From Porphyromonadaceae bacterium UBA2751 (lineage in GTDB: Bacteria; Bacteroidota; Bacteroidia; Bacteroidales; Muribaculaceae): 64,000 nucleotides of DNA. The notes beneath the pieces were generated by a model that was given only the letters and a program-made list of their open reading frames with translations, was not told the origin of the DNA and made no database searches. Below, one piece after another: positions 32,646 to 41,520 of this stretch (within the stretch, counting starts at the first letter, position 1; each line of letters opens with the position of its first letter). Position numbers and translations under genes: made by a program. The stretch lies in assembly GCA_002353285.1 (NCBI GenBank), contig DEJJ01000034.1:124001-188000 (forward strand), given 5' to 3'.

Positions 32646-33545
32646 TTATAGCTGACTGTAGTCGAGTTGCATTGCAGCGTTGATTCCGCGCTTGACGTCG
32701 CCAGTTTGGTAACCAGCCTTGAACCATTTCATGCGTTGCTGGCTTGTGCCGTGAGTGAAGCTCTCGGGCATGGCATAGCCTTGGGCTTTCTTCTGCAAGT
32801 AGTCATCACCAATCTTCTGTGCGCAGTCGATAGCCTCTTCAAGGTCGCCATCCTGAACAGAACCAAACTGCTGGTTGTCGTAGTGGGCCCAGCATCCAGC
32901 CAGATAGTCGGCCAGCAGCTCAATGCGCACGCTCTCCTTGTTGGCCTGAGCGCTGCCCTGGCCGTAGCGAGCCATCTTGCTGTGAATCTGCTGCAGCACA
33001 CCAGTGAGGTACTCAACATGGTGACCCACCTCGTGAGCGATTACGTAGGCATAGGAGAAGTCGCCATCGGCTCCCAGCTGCTGTTTCATGCTCATGAAGA
33101 ACGACAGGTCGAGATACAGGCTCTGGTCGCCGCTGCAATAGAAGGGACCCATAGCAGCCTGGCCCTGTCCGCAAGCAGTGCTTGTTGAGCCACTGTAAAG
33201 AACCATCTTGGGGTCGCGATACTCGCCCAAACCTTGCTGCTGGAAGATTTGAGACCAGATGTCCTCAGTACCACCCAGAATCTGCTTCGAGAACTTGGCA
33301 AGCGCCTGCTCCTCCTCGCTGAACTCTACTGGCTGGCCGTTGTTGTCGGTGCTCTCCTGCATAGTCACGCCCCCCATCTGGCCCATCTGGCCCAGGACGC
33401 TACCCAGGTCGCCACCGCCCATAAACATGGCCACCAGCGCAATGATAATACCCATGATGCCGCCACCAATGCCGGCCTTAGCACCACCGCTCATGCCGCG
33501 GCGATCCTCCACATTACTACTCTCTCTACGTCCGTCTAAATCCAT
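32646..33545 (-). CDS. Neutral zinc metallopeptidase, YpfJ-like
   Basis: 299 residues. One glycine-rich membrane span (about 21-45, GAKAGIGGGIMGIIIALVAMF) follows a short charged cytoplasmic N-terminus (MDLDGRRESSNVEDRRGMSGG), both typical of the YpfJ family. The periplasmic domain holds the zinc site HEVGHH (171-176) with the preceding DFSYAYVIA and downstream ELLADYLAGCWAHY, which supplies the third ligand (Glu/Asp), and four cysteines that may pair. Activity on a natural substrate is unknown for the family. It is a single gene with a TATTTTTG promoter 42 bp upstream (33588-33595, minus strand). Confidence 0.9.
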   Translation of the reverse strand: MDLDGRRESSNVEDRRGMSGGAKAGIGGGIMGIIIALVAMFMGGGDLGSVLGQMGQMGGVTMQESTDNNGQPVEFSEEEQALAKFSKQILGGTEDIWSQIFQQQGLGEYRDPKMVLYSGSTSTACGQGQAAMGPFYCSGDQSLYLDLSFFMSMKQQLGADGDFSYAYVIAHEVGHHVEYLTGVLQQIHSKMARYGQGSAQANKESVRIELLADYLAGCWAHYDNQQFGSVQDGDLEEAIDCAQKIGDDYLQKKAQGYAMPESFTHGTSQQRMKWFKAGYQTGDVKRGINAAMQLDYSQL

Positions 33546-33587
33546 ATTATAATTTGTTTAAGTTTATAATCTTTTTTGTTTAACTCG

Positions 33588-33595
33588 CAAAAATA
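33588..33595 (-). promoter_or_regulatory. Promoter -7 element for the metallopeptidase gene
   Basis: CAAAAATA on the plus strand is TATTTTTG on the minus strand. Confidence 0.5.
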
Positions 33596-33732
33596 GCAAT
33601 TTTTTATTCAACACACACTATATTCAACGCAAAATAATTCTCAAATCACAAAAAAACAGGTCAAAAACTCCAATTTTCAACTTTTTTCAAAAAAAATCGT
33701 TCAAAACACTTGCCAGTTCAAAAATTAGTTGT

Positions 33733-33740
33733 ACCTTTGC
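33733..33740 (+). promoter_or_regulatory. Promoter -7 element for tRNA-Lys
   Basis: TACCTTTG lies 42 bp upstream of the tRNA, with TTG near 33710 as -33 element. Confidence 0.65.
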
Positions 33741-33782
33741 ACTCGGAATTCAACAAAACACTTGTTGAAGCGACATAAAGAT

Positions 33783-33855
33783 GACTCCGTGGCTCAGTTG
33801 GTAGAGCAACTGACTCTTAATCAGTGGGTCGAGGGTTCGAGCCCCTCCGGGGTCA
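33783..33855 (+). tRNA. tRNA-Lys (anticodon CTT)
   Basis: Acceptor GACTCCG/CGGGGTC; anticodon arm ACTGA-CTCTTAA-TCAGT with CTT at 33816-33818; T arm GAGGG-TTCGAGC-CCCTC. CCA is not encoded. 73 nt. Confidence 0.95.
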
Positions 33856-33864
33856 CAAAAGAAG

Positions 33865-33908
33865 ATGGCTAATAAGCAATTGCACAGCTTGTTAGCCATT
33901 TTTTTTGT
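33865..33908 (+). terminator. Terminator after tRNA-Lys
   Basis: ATGGCTAATAAGC (33865-33877) pairs with GCTTGTTAGCCAT (33887-33899), one internal mismatch, followed by a long T-run. Confidence 0.9.
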
Positions 33909-33997
33909 TTTGTCACAAATTGGTCATTAGGCGCCAAGATGGTGTTGCCGCGCTGGCGGCCTTGATGGGGCCGCCTCACGGTGCTTGCTTTTTAAAA

Positions 33998-34095
33998 TCA
34001 GTGTCTCACCACGGTCAGGCGGTTGTTGTGGATGTAGATGCCTGGGGTGGTGGGGGAGTGGTCCCCAGGTCTCGGCCGTCGATGCTGTAGTAATG
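33998..34095 (-). pseudogene. Remnant of an exported protein: frameshifted sorting tail
   Basis: On the minus strand one frame reads HYYSIDGRDLGTTPPPP and the next frame reads PGIYIHNNRLTVVRH before a stop. Joined by a single-base shift near 34050 in a C-rich run they form a typical YYSIDG...PGIYI sorting tail. The body of the gene is absent: bases 34096-34182 show no coding sequence. The stretch lies between tRNA-Lys and the esterase gene and accounts for most of the gap 33909-34182. Confidence 0.6.
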
Positions 34096-34182
34096 TGTTA
34101 TGCAGAACACCGACGACGCATTTCACTATGATGGCATTGTTTGTTTATCACAGTGAGCTGCATTGAAACATTGAGTGCGATT

Positions 34183-34866
34183 CTATTGTGAGCTATTATT
34201 GATGGCCCACGCCAGTCCCTTGGCCATGCGTTTTTCAACATCCATGAAATGGTTGCCTTGGTTCCACTGCAAAGTGGTGTTTACGCCTTGCGAGATTAGT
34301 GAATCATGTTGCTTAAGGATGGATGTGTCCACTTGCGACATCAACTGATTCTTGGTCTTAGCTTCCTTGTCGCCAAGGCTAAGATATACATCAGTTGCTA
34401 AAGTGGTGGAACGGGTGGCGTAGTCGACCCAATTGGGATACCACACCGACGGTGAGGCAGCAACCACGCTGTCGAACACATCGGTTTGATAGGATGCCCA
34501 TAACGCAAAGAGTCCTGCCAGCGAATATCCCCCGAGAACCTTGTGGGGCGCATCAATGCCTATTGATTGCAGGTGGGGCAACAATTCGCTGGCTATAAAT
34601 GCCAGTGTGTCATTGGCTCCGTCGCCAAAAGGTGTGTTGCCAAAGGCGGGAGGGGCCGTCCAGGGGGTAAGGTCCCTGTTCCAGTCAGCAATCATAAATG
34701 CGGCTAAGGTGAACGGCTGATGCACTTGCTTGCGAATGAGCTCAACCTCCTGAGGAAGCTTAGTGGCACTATGCTCATCAACTGGCTGCAAGAGCAGATG
34801 CTTGGCTCTGTCCTGCAAAAAGACACGAAACTCTCGCCCCGAGATGTTATTCACGACTTCCTTCAT
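34183..34866 (-). CDS. Alpha/beta-hydrolase esterase (esterase D / enterochelin-esterase-like)
   Basis: 227 residues, cytoplasmic (no signal peptide). The nucleophile elbow is GGYSLAG with Ser115; likely Asp166 (SLGDKEAK) and His206 (QGNHFMD) complete the triad. AASPSVWYPNW after the elbow is typical of the putative-esterase family (PF00756), which includes siderophore and acyl esterases. The protein is short for the family and starts directly at the hydrolase fold. The substrate is unknown. Promoter TACCTTTG (34940-34947, minus strand) gives a leader of about 70 nt. Confidence 0.82.
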   Translation of the reverse strand: MKEVVNNISGREFRVFLQDRAKHLLLQPVDEHSATKLPQEVELIRKQVHQPFTLAAFMIADWNRDLTPWTAPPAFGNTPFGDGANDTLAFIASELLPHLQSIGIDAPHKVLGGYSLAGLFALWASYQTDVFDSVVAASPSVWYPNWVDYATRSTTLATDVYLSLGDKEAKTKNQLMSQVDTSILKQHDSLISQGVNTTLQWNQGNHFMDVEKRMAKGLAWAINNSSQ

Positions 34867-34939
34867 GTGATTCTTGACTGGCTTGATTTAGTTGCTAAAA
34901 AAACTAATGCTGAACTTGAGGTTTTGCATTATCAGAGAA

Positions 34940-34947
34940 CAAAGGTA
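34940..34947 (-). promoter_or_regulatory. Promoter -7 element for the esterase gene
   Basis: CAAAGGTA on the plus strand is TACCTTTG on the minus strand. Confidence 0.6.
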
Positions 34948-35031
34948 GTCAATTTCCATGTAAAGTGCAACCATGCGCTTCTTTTCATTAATTTTAAGCG
35001 TGATGTCCACATGGTTAACGATATTTTTTGT

Positions 35032-35039
35032 TATCTTTG
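35032..35039 (+). promoter_or_regulatory. Promoter -7 element for holB
   Basis: TATCTTTG lies 27 bp upstream of the ATG at 35067. This supports that start over the longer open frame from 35028. Confidence 0.65.
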
Positions 35040-35066
35040 TGCGTTTTAAAAAAACATTGCATCAAC

Positions 35067-36188
35067 ATGAGATTCCATGACATCATAGGTAATGAGCGTG
35101 CCATTGAGCAGATTAGGCGCATGGTGGATAGCGGCAACATCCCTCATGCAATGCTGCTTCATGGCGAGCCAGGAGTGCCAAAGCTCGCCCTCGCCCTCGC
35201 CACTGCACAGTACATCCACTGCACCAACCGTCACGACGGTGACTCATGCGGAATGTGCCCCTCGTGCCTGCAACATCAGTCGATGAACCATGCCGACACG
35301 TTCTATTCTTACCCCATTACCAAGAAGGGTGATAATCCAGTGAGCGAGGACTTCGACCGCGAGTGGAAGCGTTTCTTGAGCGAGGGGGTTGTGGCCGAGG
35401 ACTATCAGCGCTGGCTCGCAATAATCGGCAACGAGAATGCGCAGCCCATCATCTACGCCAGCGAGAGCGACAACATCACTCGCAAAATGAGCCTCAGTGC
35501 CTACACCGCCAAGTACAAAGTGCTCATAATGTGGCAGGCTCACAAGATGAACAAGGAGTGCTCTAACAAGCTGCTAAAGCTCATCGAGGAACCCGACCCC
35601 GACTGTATATTCCTGCTCACCACCGATGATGCCAAGGCAATATTGCCCACCATCTACTCGCGCACTCAGCGCATTGAACTGCGCAAACCCTCGACCGAGC
35701 AGATAGCACAATACCTTGCCAGCAGCGGCGAGATCGACATGAGAGAGGCTCTTGCGATGGCAGCCCCTGCCGACGGCAACGTGGTGCAAGCACTGCGCAA
35801 CCTGGATCACGGCAGCGAGACTCACGACTTCCACAACCAGTTTGTGCGCCTCATGCGCCTTGCCTACATGCGCGACTTGGGCGGCATCAAGGCCTGGAGC
35901 GAGAGCATAGCCGACTACAAGCGTGAGAAGGCCCAGCGTTTTCTCAACTATGCTACCCGCATGGTTCGTGAAAACTACATCTATAACTTGCACCTGCCGC
36001 AACTCAACTACGAGACCCAAGAGGAGTCGCAGTTCAGCAAGAACTTTGCGCGCTTCATCAATGAGGCCAACGTGGAGCGGCTGCTCAAGCTCTTCGACGA
36101 TGCCGCACGCGACCTGCGTGGTAACGGCAATGCAAAGATTATCCTCTTCGATGTGGGTGTGAAAGTGACAATACTGATAAAGAAATAA
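35067..36188 (+). CDS. holB: DNA polymerase III subunit delta' (clamp loader)
   Basis: 373 residues from the ATG at 35067 (MRFHDIIGNERAIEQIRRMV). The AAA+ clamp-loader fold is clear: HAMLLHGEPGVPKLALALA at the P-loop position, a four-cysteine zinc module (C..CGMCPSC), the sensor and SRC-like region (TTDDAKAILPTIYSRTQRIEL) and a helical C-terminal domain. The P-loop reads GEPGVPK, with proline where GxGKS/T has glycine; loss of ATP binding is normal for delta' in several species. It works with delta and tau/gamma to load the beta clamp. The gene is followed by 167 bp of short repeats and then the AddB-like gene on the same strand. Confidence 0.93.
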   Translation: MRFHDIIGNERAIEQIRRMVDSGNIPHAMLLHGEPGVPKLALALATAQYIHCTNRHDGDSCGMCPSCLQHQSMNHADTFYSYPITKKGDNPVSEDFDREWKRFLSEGVVAEDYQRWLAIIGNENAQPIIYASESDNITRKMSLSAYTAKYKVLIMWQAHKMNKECSNKLLKLIEEPDPDCIFLLTTDDAKAILPTIYSRTQRIELRKPSTEQIAQYLASSGEIDMREALAMAAPADGNVVQALRNLDHGSETHDFHNQFVRLMRLAYMRDLGGIKAWSESIADYKREKAQRFLNYATRMVRENYIYNLHLPQLNYETQEESQFSKNFARFINEANVERLLKLFDDAARDLRGNGNAKIILFDVGVKVTILIKK

Positions 36189-36355
36189 AGCTCAGAAGTC
36201 AGAAGTCAGAAATCAGAGGTCAGATGTCAGATGTCAGAACTCTCACTTTTACCTCTCACCTCATAACTCATAACTCATAACTCACAACTCACAACCCACA
36301 ACCCACAACCCACAACCCACAACTCACAACTCACAACCCACAACCCATAACTCAA
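36189..36355. repeat. Intergenic short-repeat block (CAGAAGT then AACTCACA families)
   Basis: First come variants of GTCAGAA/TCAGATG (36189-36240), then more than a dozen units of the AACTCAT/AACTCAC/AACCCAC type running to the start codon of the next gene (the preceding bases are ...AACTCAA-ATG). The second family is the reverse complement of the GAGTTGT units at 20960. Confidence 0.9.
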
Positions 36356-39352
36356 ATGGCAACACCATCACTGCTCCGACAGATAGCACAATATTTTCAC
36401 CAGCGCCCTGGGCTGCATGACCATTGCTTCGTGATGCCTAATCACCGCAGCTGCAAGTTCCTGGAAAGGGAACTCAGCTTAACAGCACAAGGAACATTTA
36501 TCATGCCCGAGGTGCTCACCATCAACGACTTCGTGAGCCAGCTGGCGCATGGAGTCAATGTCAATGCGATTGATGCATTGTTCATCCTCTACGACTGCTA
36601 CAAGTCGCTGCCAGGCAATGAGGACACCGAGTTCGACAAGTTTATCTACTGGGGAAATGTGGTGCTTAACGACTTCAACGATGTGGACATGGACCTCATC
36701 GACCCCGAGATGCTTTTCAACAATGTGCGTGAGCATCGTGAAATCCAGGCCAACTACCTCGACAAAGACCTGCAGGAAATTATGAGAGCCTATTTCAAGC
36801 TCAATCAGCAAGGCATTGCAGCAGGCGATGAGGAGTTCTGGATCAACTACGACGACTCCAATCTCGACCCCGAGCAGGTGAAAGCCAGGTACTTGGCCCT
36901 GTGGCGAAACTTGCTGCCACTCTACAAGGCCTATCATCAAGAGCTCGACAAGAAAGGCGTGAAGTCGCGCGGACGCATCTATCGCGATGCCGTCGATGCT
37001 GTGAAAGATGGCATCGACCTGGGGCACAAGTGCTATGTGATGGTGGGCTTCAATGTGCTCTCGGCAAGTGAGGTTGCAATCTTCAAGCGGTTGAGCAACA
37101 GGGGTAAAGCTATGTTCTTTTGGGACACAGCGTCGCCCATATTCAACCCCAAGTTCCCGCCCAGCGCAGGCACCACCTATGTGAAATTCCTGCAGCAACA
37201 GTTCCCTCAACCCCACGACTTCGTGCCAGCCGAGGTTGATGCGTTCCCTCCGATTAATGTGTGGGGCATCCCCTCGGGCGTGGGGCAGGCCAAGTGCGCC
37301 TTCAAGATTGTGGATGAGCTCATAGGCAAGAACCTAATCAACGATAAAGAAAATGCCATCGACACTGCAATAGTAACCCCCGATGAGACGCTGATGCAGC
37401 CGTTGCTCAACTCGGTGAGTGCTGGCATCAAGAGCATTAATGTTACAATGTCCTACTCGCTGCGCGACAGCGACATTGCATCGCTCATGAGAGTGGTGGC
37501 AATGATGCACAGCAGGGCGCGCCGCAGTCCTGACCAGCCATGGCAATACTACCGTGACGACGTGAAGAATGTGCTCTCGCACACCATCATCAAGACTTGC
37601 TTTGGGCTTGATGCGCTCAAGCTCTCACACCGCATCGACAGTGAGAACCTGCTTTACATCGATGCCACCATGACTAGCGGCATGCCCTTTGAACCACTAT
37701 TTAGGGGAATCGACAACATGACACAGGCGAGCAGCGTGGTCGATTACCTGCAGCAGCTGGTTGAGTTCTGCAACACAGTGCTGCAAGCTATTGCCACCAG
37801 CAAGCCCATTGGTGATGACGATGATGACAAGAATGCCACCAATGGCACAATGACAATTCAGGAAGCCTTCATCAACCAGTATGTGGAAGTGCTCAACAGG
37901 GTGGCAGCAGCCATCAAGAAATACCAGTTGCCTCAGTGCGAGGACACTGTGACCTTCCTCATCGACAAGCTGGCATCAATCTTCACTGTGCCATTAGAAG
38001 GTGAACCCTTGAGCGGATTGCAGATGATGGGAATGCTCGAGACACGGTGCCTCGACTTTAATAATGTGATAATTCTCTCGGCCAACGAGGGCGTGATGCC
38101 TCGCAAGTCACGCAGTGGGTCGTTCATCACCGACTTCATGCGAAGAAACTACGGCATGTCCACATCGCGTGACCAGGAATCGATGTGGACCTACTACTTC
38201 TACCGCCTTATAGCCCGTGCACAAAACGTGTATATCCTTTACGACTCCAGCGATAAGGCTTTAGGGTCGAGCGAGGTCTCCCGATTTGTGAATCAGCTCA
38301 AGATGGTGTACGGTTGCGAGCTCAAGGAGAGGCAATTGACGCTCGATGTGCCAGCGAGCAAGGAACTCATCATCAATGTGCCCAAAGATGAACGCGTGAT
38401 GCAAGTGATTGAGAGCTACGCCACACCTGGCGGTAAGTGCCTCTCGGCAAGTTCTATCAACGAGTTCATCAATTGCCCACTATCGTTCTACTTCAGGCAC
38501 ATCGAGGGCCTCAATGCCGACTCTAACGACGACGAATTCATGGGTAGCAGCGACTTTGGCACCATTGTCCACGACACGCTGCAGCAGCTTTATTACCCTA
38601 GCGTTGATGGCGAGAAGCGACAAGGAGAATACAAGGTGACATGCGCCATGATCAAGGAGTTCAAGAATCATCGGCTCAACCACATCGTGTGTCAAATGGT
38701 GAATAAGGTTTACACCAGAAAAAGCGACCCTAATGCTCCACTTGCAGGGGAGGCTGCTATTGTGAGCGAGTCAATAATCATGTTTGTGAAAAAGGTTCTC
38801 AACTACGACATCAATTTGCTGGCAGGCGACACCGACTTTTTTACTGTTCTCGAATGTGAACGCAAGCGTGAGAATATTAGGCTGAACTTTGGCTCACAGG
38901 AGTTTAATTTCTCATTTACAGCCGACCGCATCGACCGCTTGAGCAACGGCACACTGAGGATAGTGGACTACAAGACTGGCAATGACAACACCAAGTCGAC
39001 AATTGAAAACATCTTTGTGCCCAAGGGCGACAGGGCCAAAGCGATCTTGCAACTGCTGCTCTACTGCAACGCCTATGCCAAGGATGCTGATTGCACCGAG
39101 CCCATACAACCCATGATTTACAAGATTAAGGACATGAATGATACGGGTGTAAAAATCGAAGGCAAGCAGTTAGAGAATTACCTCGATGTTAACGATGAGT
39201 TCTCAAGCAAGATGGACGCGGTGATTAGCAACTTCTTTGACCCCAAAAAGCCGTTCTCGCAAGCCGACTACAGCAAGCCCAGTGAGGCATCGTGCCGATA
39301 CTGCAAGTTTACGAACTTCTGCCACCGCAATAAGAAAGAAAAGGACTACTAG
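36356..39352 (+). CDS. AddB-like PD-(D/E)XK nuclease (RecB-family repair exonuclease subunit)
   Basis: 998 residues. The N-terminal two thirds resemble the inactivated helicase region of AddB/RexB (no Walker A is visible; LSANEGVMPRKSRSGSFITD near 580 is the conserved late helicase segment). The C-terminal nuclease runs from about 700: SINEFINCPLSFYF, GTIVHDTLQ, then FTADRIDRLSNGTLRIVDYKTG with catalytic Asp and the DYK motif. Cysteines at CPLSFYF and CRYCKFTNFC form the AddB-type iron-sulfur staple. With AddA it processes double-strand ends for recombination. AddA is not in the window. The repeat block at 36189 separates it from holB, so co-transcription is uncertain. Confidence 0.85.
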   Translation: MATPSLLRQIAQYFHQRPGLHDHCFVMPNHRSCKFLERELSLTAQGTFIMPEVLTINDFVSQLAHGVNVNAIDALFILYDCYKSLPGNEDTEFDKFIYWGNVVLNDFNDVDMDLIDPEMLFNNVREHREIQANYLDKDLQEIMRAYFKLNQQGIAAGDEEFWINYDDSNLDPEQVKARYLALWRNLLPLYKAYHQELDKKGVKSRGRIYRDAVDAVKDGIDLGHKCYVMVGFNVLSASEVAIFKRLSNRGKAMFFWDTASPIFNPKFPPSAGTTYVKFLQQQFPQPHDFVPAEVDAFPPINVWGIPSGVGQAKCAFKIVDELIGKNLINDKENAIDTAIVTPDETLMQPLLNSVSAGIKSINVTMSYSLRDSDIASLMRVVAMMHSRARRSPDQPWQYYRDDVKNVLSHTIIKTCFGLDALKLSHRIDSENLLYIDATMTSGMPFEPLFRGIDNMTQASSVVDYLQQLVEFCNTVLQAIATSKPIGDDDDDKNATNGTMTIQEAFINQYVEVLNRVAAAIKKYQLPQCEDTVTFLIDKLASIFTVPLEGEPLSGLQMMGMLETRCLDFNNVIILSANEGVMPRKSRSGSFITDFMRRNYGMSTSRDQESMWTYYFYRLIARAQNVYILYDSSDKALGSSEVSRFVNQLKMVYGCELKERQLTLDVPASKELIINVPKDERVMQVIESYATPGGKCLSASSINEFINCPLSFYFRHIEGLNADSNDDEFMGSSDFGTIVHDTLQQLYYPSVDGEKRQGEYKVTCAMIKEFKNHRLNHIVCQMVNKVYTRKSDPNAPLAGEAAIVSESIIMFVKKVLNYDINLLAGDTDFFTVLECERKRENIRLNFGSQEFNFSFTADRIDRLSNGTLRIVDYKTGNDNTKSTIENIFVPKGDRAKAILQLLLYCNAYAKDADCTEPIQPMIYKIKDMNDTGVKIEGKQLENYLDVNDEFSSKMDAVISNFFDPKKPFSQADYSKPSEASCRYCKFTNFCHRNKKEKDY

Positions 39353-39416
39353 TCCTCAGCTTTGAAACCACATTATTAATTCACACACACACATCACATA
39401 TAAAACTCACACAATC

Positions 39417-40157
39417 ATGCGACACTTTTTATTTCATTTGGTACTGGCCGTTTTCATTGCCTCACTCGCCTCGTCGTGCAACACTAATGGCGAATACGTA
39501 AAACACGGTGGCACGATTTGCTACAGTTATTGGACATTCAGTTTTGGTACCATCTACGATACACTGCCTGGTGTGGATGCTGCCTCGTTCACATCGATTG
39601 AGAACTGGCTTGGGCGCGACAAGCAACATTCCTATTTTAAGGGTCGACTCATAGAAGGTGCACATCCTGCATCGCTAAAGGCCAAGAAATATCCTCTCAG
39701 TTGCGACAACAACGACTATTACTACATGCACAAGCCCCTTAAAGTGGCAAGTGTCAAGCACTTTGAGGTAATTAAATGGAACGAGGACGACATGTGGGCT
39801 ATCGATAACCGATATGCTTATTATGACTCGATACGCATTGATGGTGCTGACTTGGCAACTTTCAAAATTCAGGCCCACAATGTTGCAACCGACCGCAACC
39901 ATGTGTACCGTTACGGCAAAATAATGCCGCTTGCCGACCCGGCAACCTATGTTGAGCAATGGAATGGGCTTTACAGCCGCGACAAGGGCCACATCTGGTA
40001 CTGCGGCAAGCTCATGGAAGATGTTGACATCGCAACCTTTGTCATCGACAAGGATGGAGCCCGCGACAAGAACGGCCATTTCTATCGCGGCGAGCGCGTG
40101 AGCAACGAGCAGTGGCAAGAAATCGCAACGCAGCGCAGTGATGACGAGGATAACTAA
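39417..40157 (+). CDS. DKNYY-repeat lipoprotein
   Basis: 246 residues. A lipoprotein signal peptide ends at LASSC (cleavage before Cys21). The mature protein consists of DKNYY-type repeats: NNDYYYMHKPL, DNRYAYYDSIRIDGAD, DRNHVYRYGKIMPLAD, DKGHIWYCGKLMEDVD and DKNGHFYRGERV. Each repeat has an aspartate-containing turn, an aromatic pair and a following AD/VD-xxTF segment. Such proteins are expected to form a beta-propeller or solenoid at the membrane. The function is not known. The gene lies 64 bp after the AddB-like gene and 67 bp before the ECF sigma gene. Confidence 0.8.
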   Translation: MRHFLFHLVLAVFIASLASSCNTNGEYVKHGGTICYSYWTFSFGTIYDTLPGVDAASFTSIENWLGRDKQHSYFKGRLIEGAHPASLKAKKYPLSCDNNDYYYMHKPLKVASVKHFEVIKWNEDDMWAIDNRYAYYDSIRIDGADLATFKIQAHNVATDRNHVYRYGKIMPLADPATYVEQWNGLYSRDKGHIWYCGKLMEDVDIATFVIDKDGARDKNGHFYRGERVSNEQWQEIATQRSDDEDN

Positions 40158-40224
40158 AGAGCATTTTATGAAATAATCTTTCGTCGATTTTCGTGTTTTT
40201 GCGTCTTATAAAGTGGATAGCCGA

Positions 40225-40728
40225 ATGGCTGTTCAGTATATTATGTTTGGTAGCAGACGCAGAAATATTGACGAAGTGATAGAGGCGAACCTTGACGCGT
40301 TAGTTAGGTTTGCCTACTTCCGCATGAGCAACCGTGCTCAAGCCGAAGACATTGTCTATGAGGCTGTGTTGCGCCTGCTTGAAAATCGAGGAAAGGTAAG
40401 CGATGCAAGGTGCTACTTGTTTAGAATCGTCTTCAACTTGTGCCATGACGAGTTCAGGAGAAAGCGTCTCACGACGGTTCCACTTGACAACATTGAGATG
40501 CCCGACAAAACTGATGAACTGCTCGACCAAGAAGAGGTTGACCGCATCAACCACTTACTCGATGACTTGCCACCAAGTGAGGCTGAGATTGTGAGAATGA
40601 ACGTGGTTGACGAGCTATCGTTTGTGGAGATAGGTCACATACTCAATCTGCCACAATCCACAGCAAAATCACGGTTTTATTCGGGAATGAAAAAACTGAG
40701 AGAAAAGTATTTTACCAATAATCAATGA
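40225..40728 (+). CDS. ECF-type RNA polymerase sigma factor
   Basis: 167 residues from the ATG at 40225; an in-frame GTG at 40213 would add four residues. Region 2 is seen as LDALVRFAYFRMSNRAQAEDIVYEAVLRLL with the RCYLFRIVFNLCHDEFRRKR helix; region 4 as LLDDLPPSEAEIVRMNVVDELSFVEIGHILNLPQSTAKSRFYSGMKKLREKY, given only to locate it at about 115-165. The stop overlaps the next start (ATGA), so it is translationally coupled to a small membrane protein that is likely its anti-sigma factor. The group probably controls its own operon, which ends in an outer-membrane barrel protein. Confidence 0.92.
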   Translation: MAVQYIMFGSRRRNIDEVIEANLDALVRFAYFRMSNRAQAEDIVYEAVLRLLENRGKVSDARCYLFRIVFNLCHDEFRRKRLTTVPLDNIEMPDKTDELLDQEEVDRINHLLDDLPPSEAEIVRMNVVDELSFVEIGHILNLPQSTAKSRFYSGMKKLREKYFTNNQ

Positions 40729-41123
40729 GCGAGATGGACGAATATCAAGAAATAAAAGAATTATTGAAACCGCAACGATCAATAGGCGCATCACCAGTGT
40801 TGCGCCAGCGCATCCACGCTGCATCAGCTCAAAAGCACAATGCCACCGGCACAAGGTGGTTGTGGAGTGCCGCAGCTGCATGCGTAGCGCTGATAGTTGG
40901 AGCGGCATTGCTTTTCAATGGCAAGGGTTCTATTGCATCATCATCCAACAGCGAGTGCATCGTGTATGTCGCAGGGAAGAAAACCAGTGGCGATGAAGCC
41001 CACGCGATTGCCGAAGCCGATGTGGCAAGGATGGAGCAATTCATGCTGACAGTGGCTCAGCAAAATGCTGCCGAGCAGGAGAAAGTTAATCAATTTATGC
41101 AACATAAATCCATAGAGAAATGA
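40725..41123 (+). CDS. Single-span membrane protein, probable anti-sigma factor
   Basis: 132 residues. The cytoplasmic N-terminus (about 1-42, YQEIKELLKPQRSIGASPVLRQRI) is followed by one membrane span (WLWSAAAACVALIVGAALLF, 45-64) and a periplasmic tail with a short coiled coil (VARMEQFMLTVAQQNAAEQE). Start and stop codons overlap its neighbours by 4 bp on each side. Position directly after an ECF sigma gene and this topology point to an anti-sigma role, although the classical zinc motif (HxxxCxxC) is missing. That makes the assignment an inference. Confidence 0.65.
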   Translation: MSEMDEYQEIKELLKPQRSIGASPVLRQRIHAASAQKHNATGTRWLWSAAAACVALIVGAALLFNGKGSIASSSNSECIVYVAGKKTSGDEAHAIAEADVARMEQFMLTVAQQNAAEQEKVNQFMQHKSIEK

Positions 41124-41503
41124 AACGTCTGATTATCATAATAACGTGCGTTGTCACAGCCATAGCCGTTTATGCCAACCCGCCAAGGTTGAACGTTGAA
41201 AGCCTGTTTGATGGCCGATACAACGACAACAAGAATATCACCATATCTATCTACAAGAATAATGGTAATTATTACCGTGGGCTGACGGTAAAGAACAACC
41301 CTGGTATCATCAAGAAAATTGCCGATGCCATATCAAAAGACGTGCCAAGAGCAAAAGAATATTCTGATTACACTGGAGCCGACGGGCAGTACACGTCGCT
41401 CCAGATTGTCAACAATGGTGAGATTATTTATATAGGTCTGCAACGCGACAAGCATGGTGGAGCTTTCTTCTTCATTCAAGGCAAAGAAAAAGCATTCAAA
41501 TAA
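41120..41503 (+). CDS. Small secreted protein, DUF6108-like
   Basis: 127 residues with a signal peptide (MKRLIIIITCVVTAIAVYA). The mature part PPRLNVESLFDGRYNDNKNI, NYYRGLTVKNNPGIIKKIADAI and GADGQYTSLQIVNNGEIIYIG matches the pattern of small DUF4252/DUF6108-type periplasmic proteins that sit beside ECF sigma factors in Bacteroidales. It overlaps the anti-sigma gene by 4 bp and precedes the barrel gene by 17 bp, so all four are one operon. It may act as a periplasmic signal or chaperone for the barrel protein; this is an inference. Confidence 0.7.
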   Translation: MKRLIIIITCVVTAIAVYANPPRLNVESLFDGRYNDNKNITISIYKNNGNYYRGLTVKNNPGIIKKIADAISKDVPRAKEYSDYTGADGQYTSLQIVNNGEIIYIGLQRDKHGGAFFFIQGKEKAFK

Positions 41504-41520
41504 CTAATCAATAACTTATT

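Noticed and set aside
36189..36355. CRISPR-like array upstream of the AddB-like gene.
   Set aside because: Units are 7-9 bp with no unique spacers and no cas genes nearby; these are short tandem spacer repeats.
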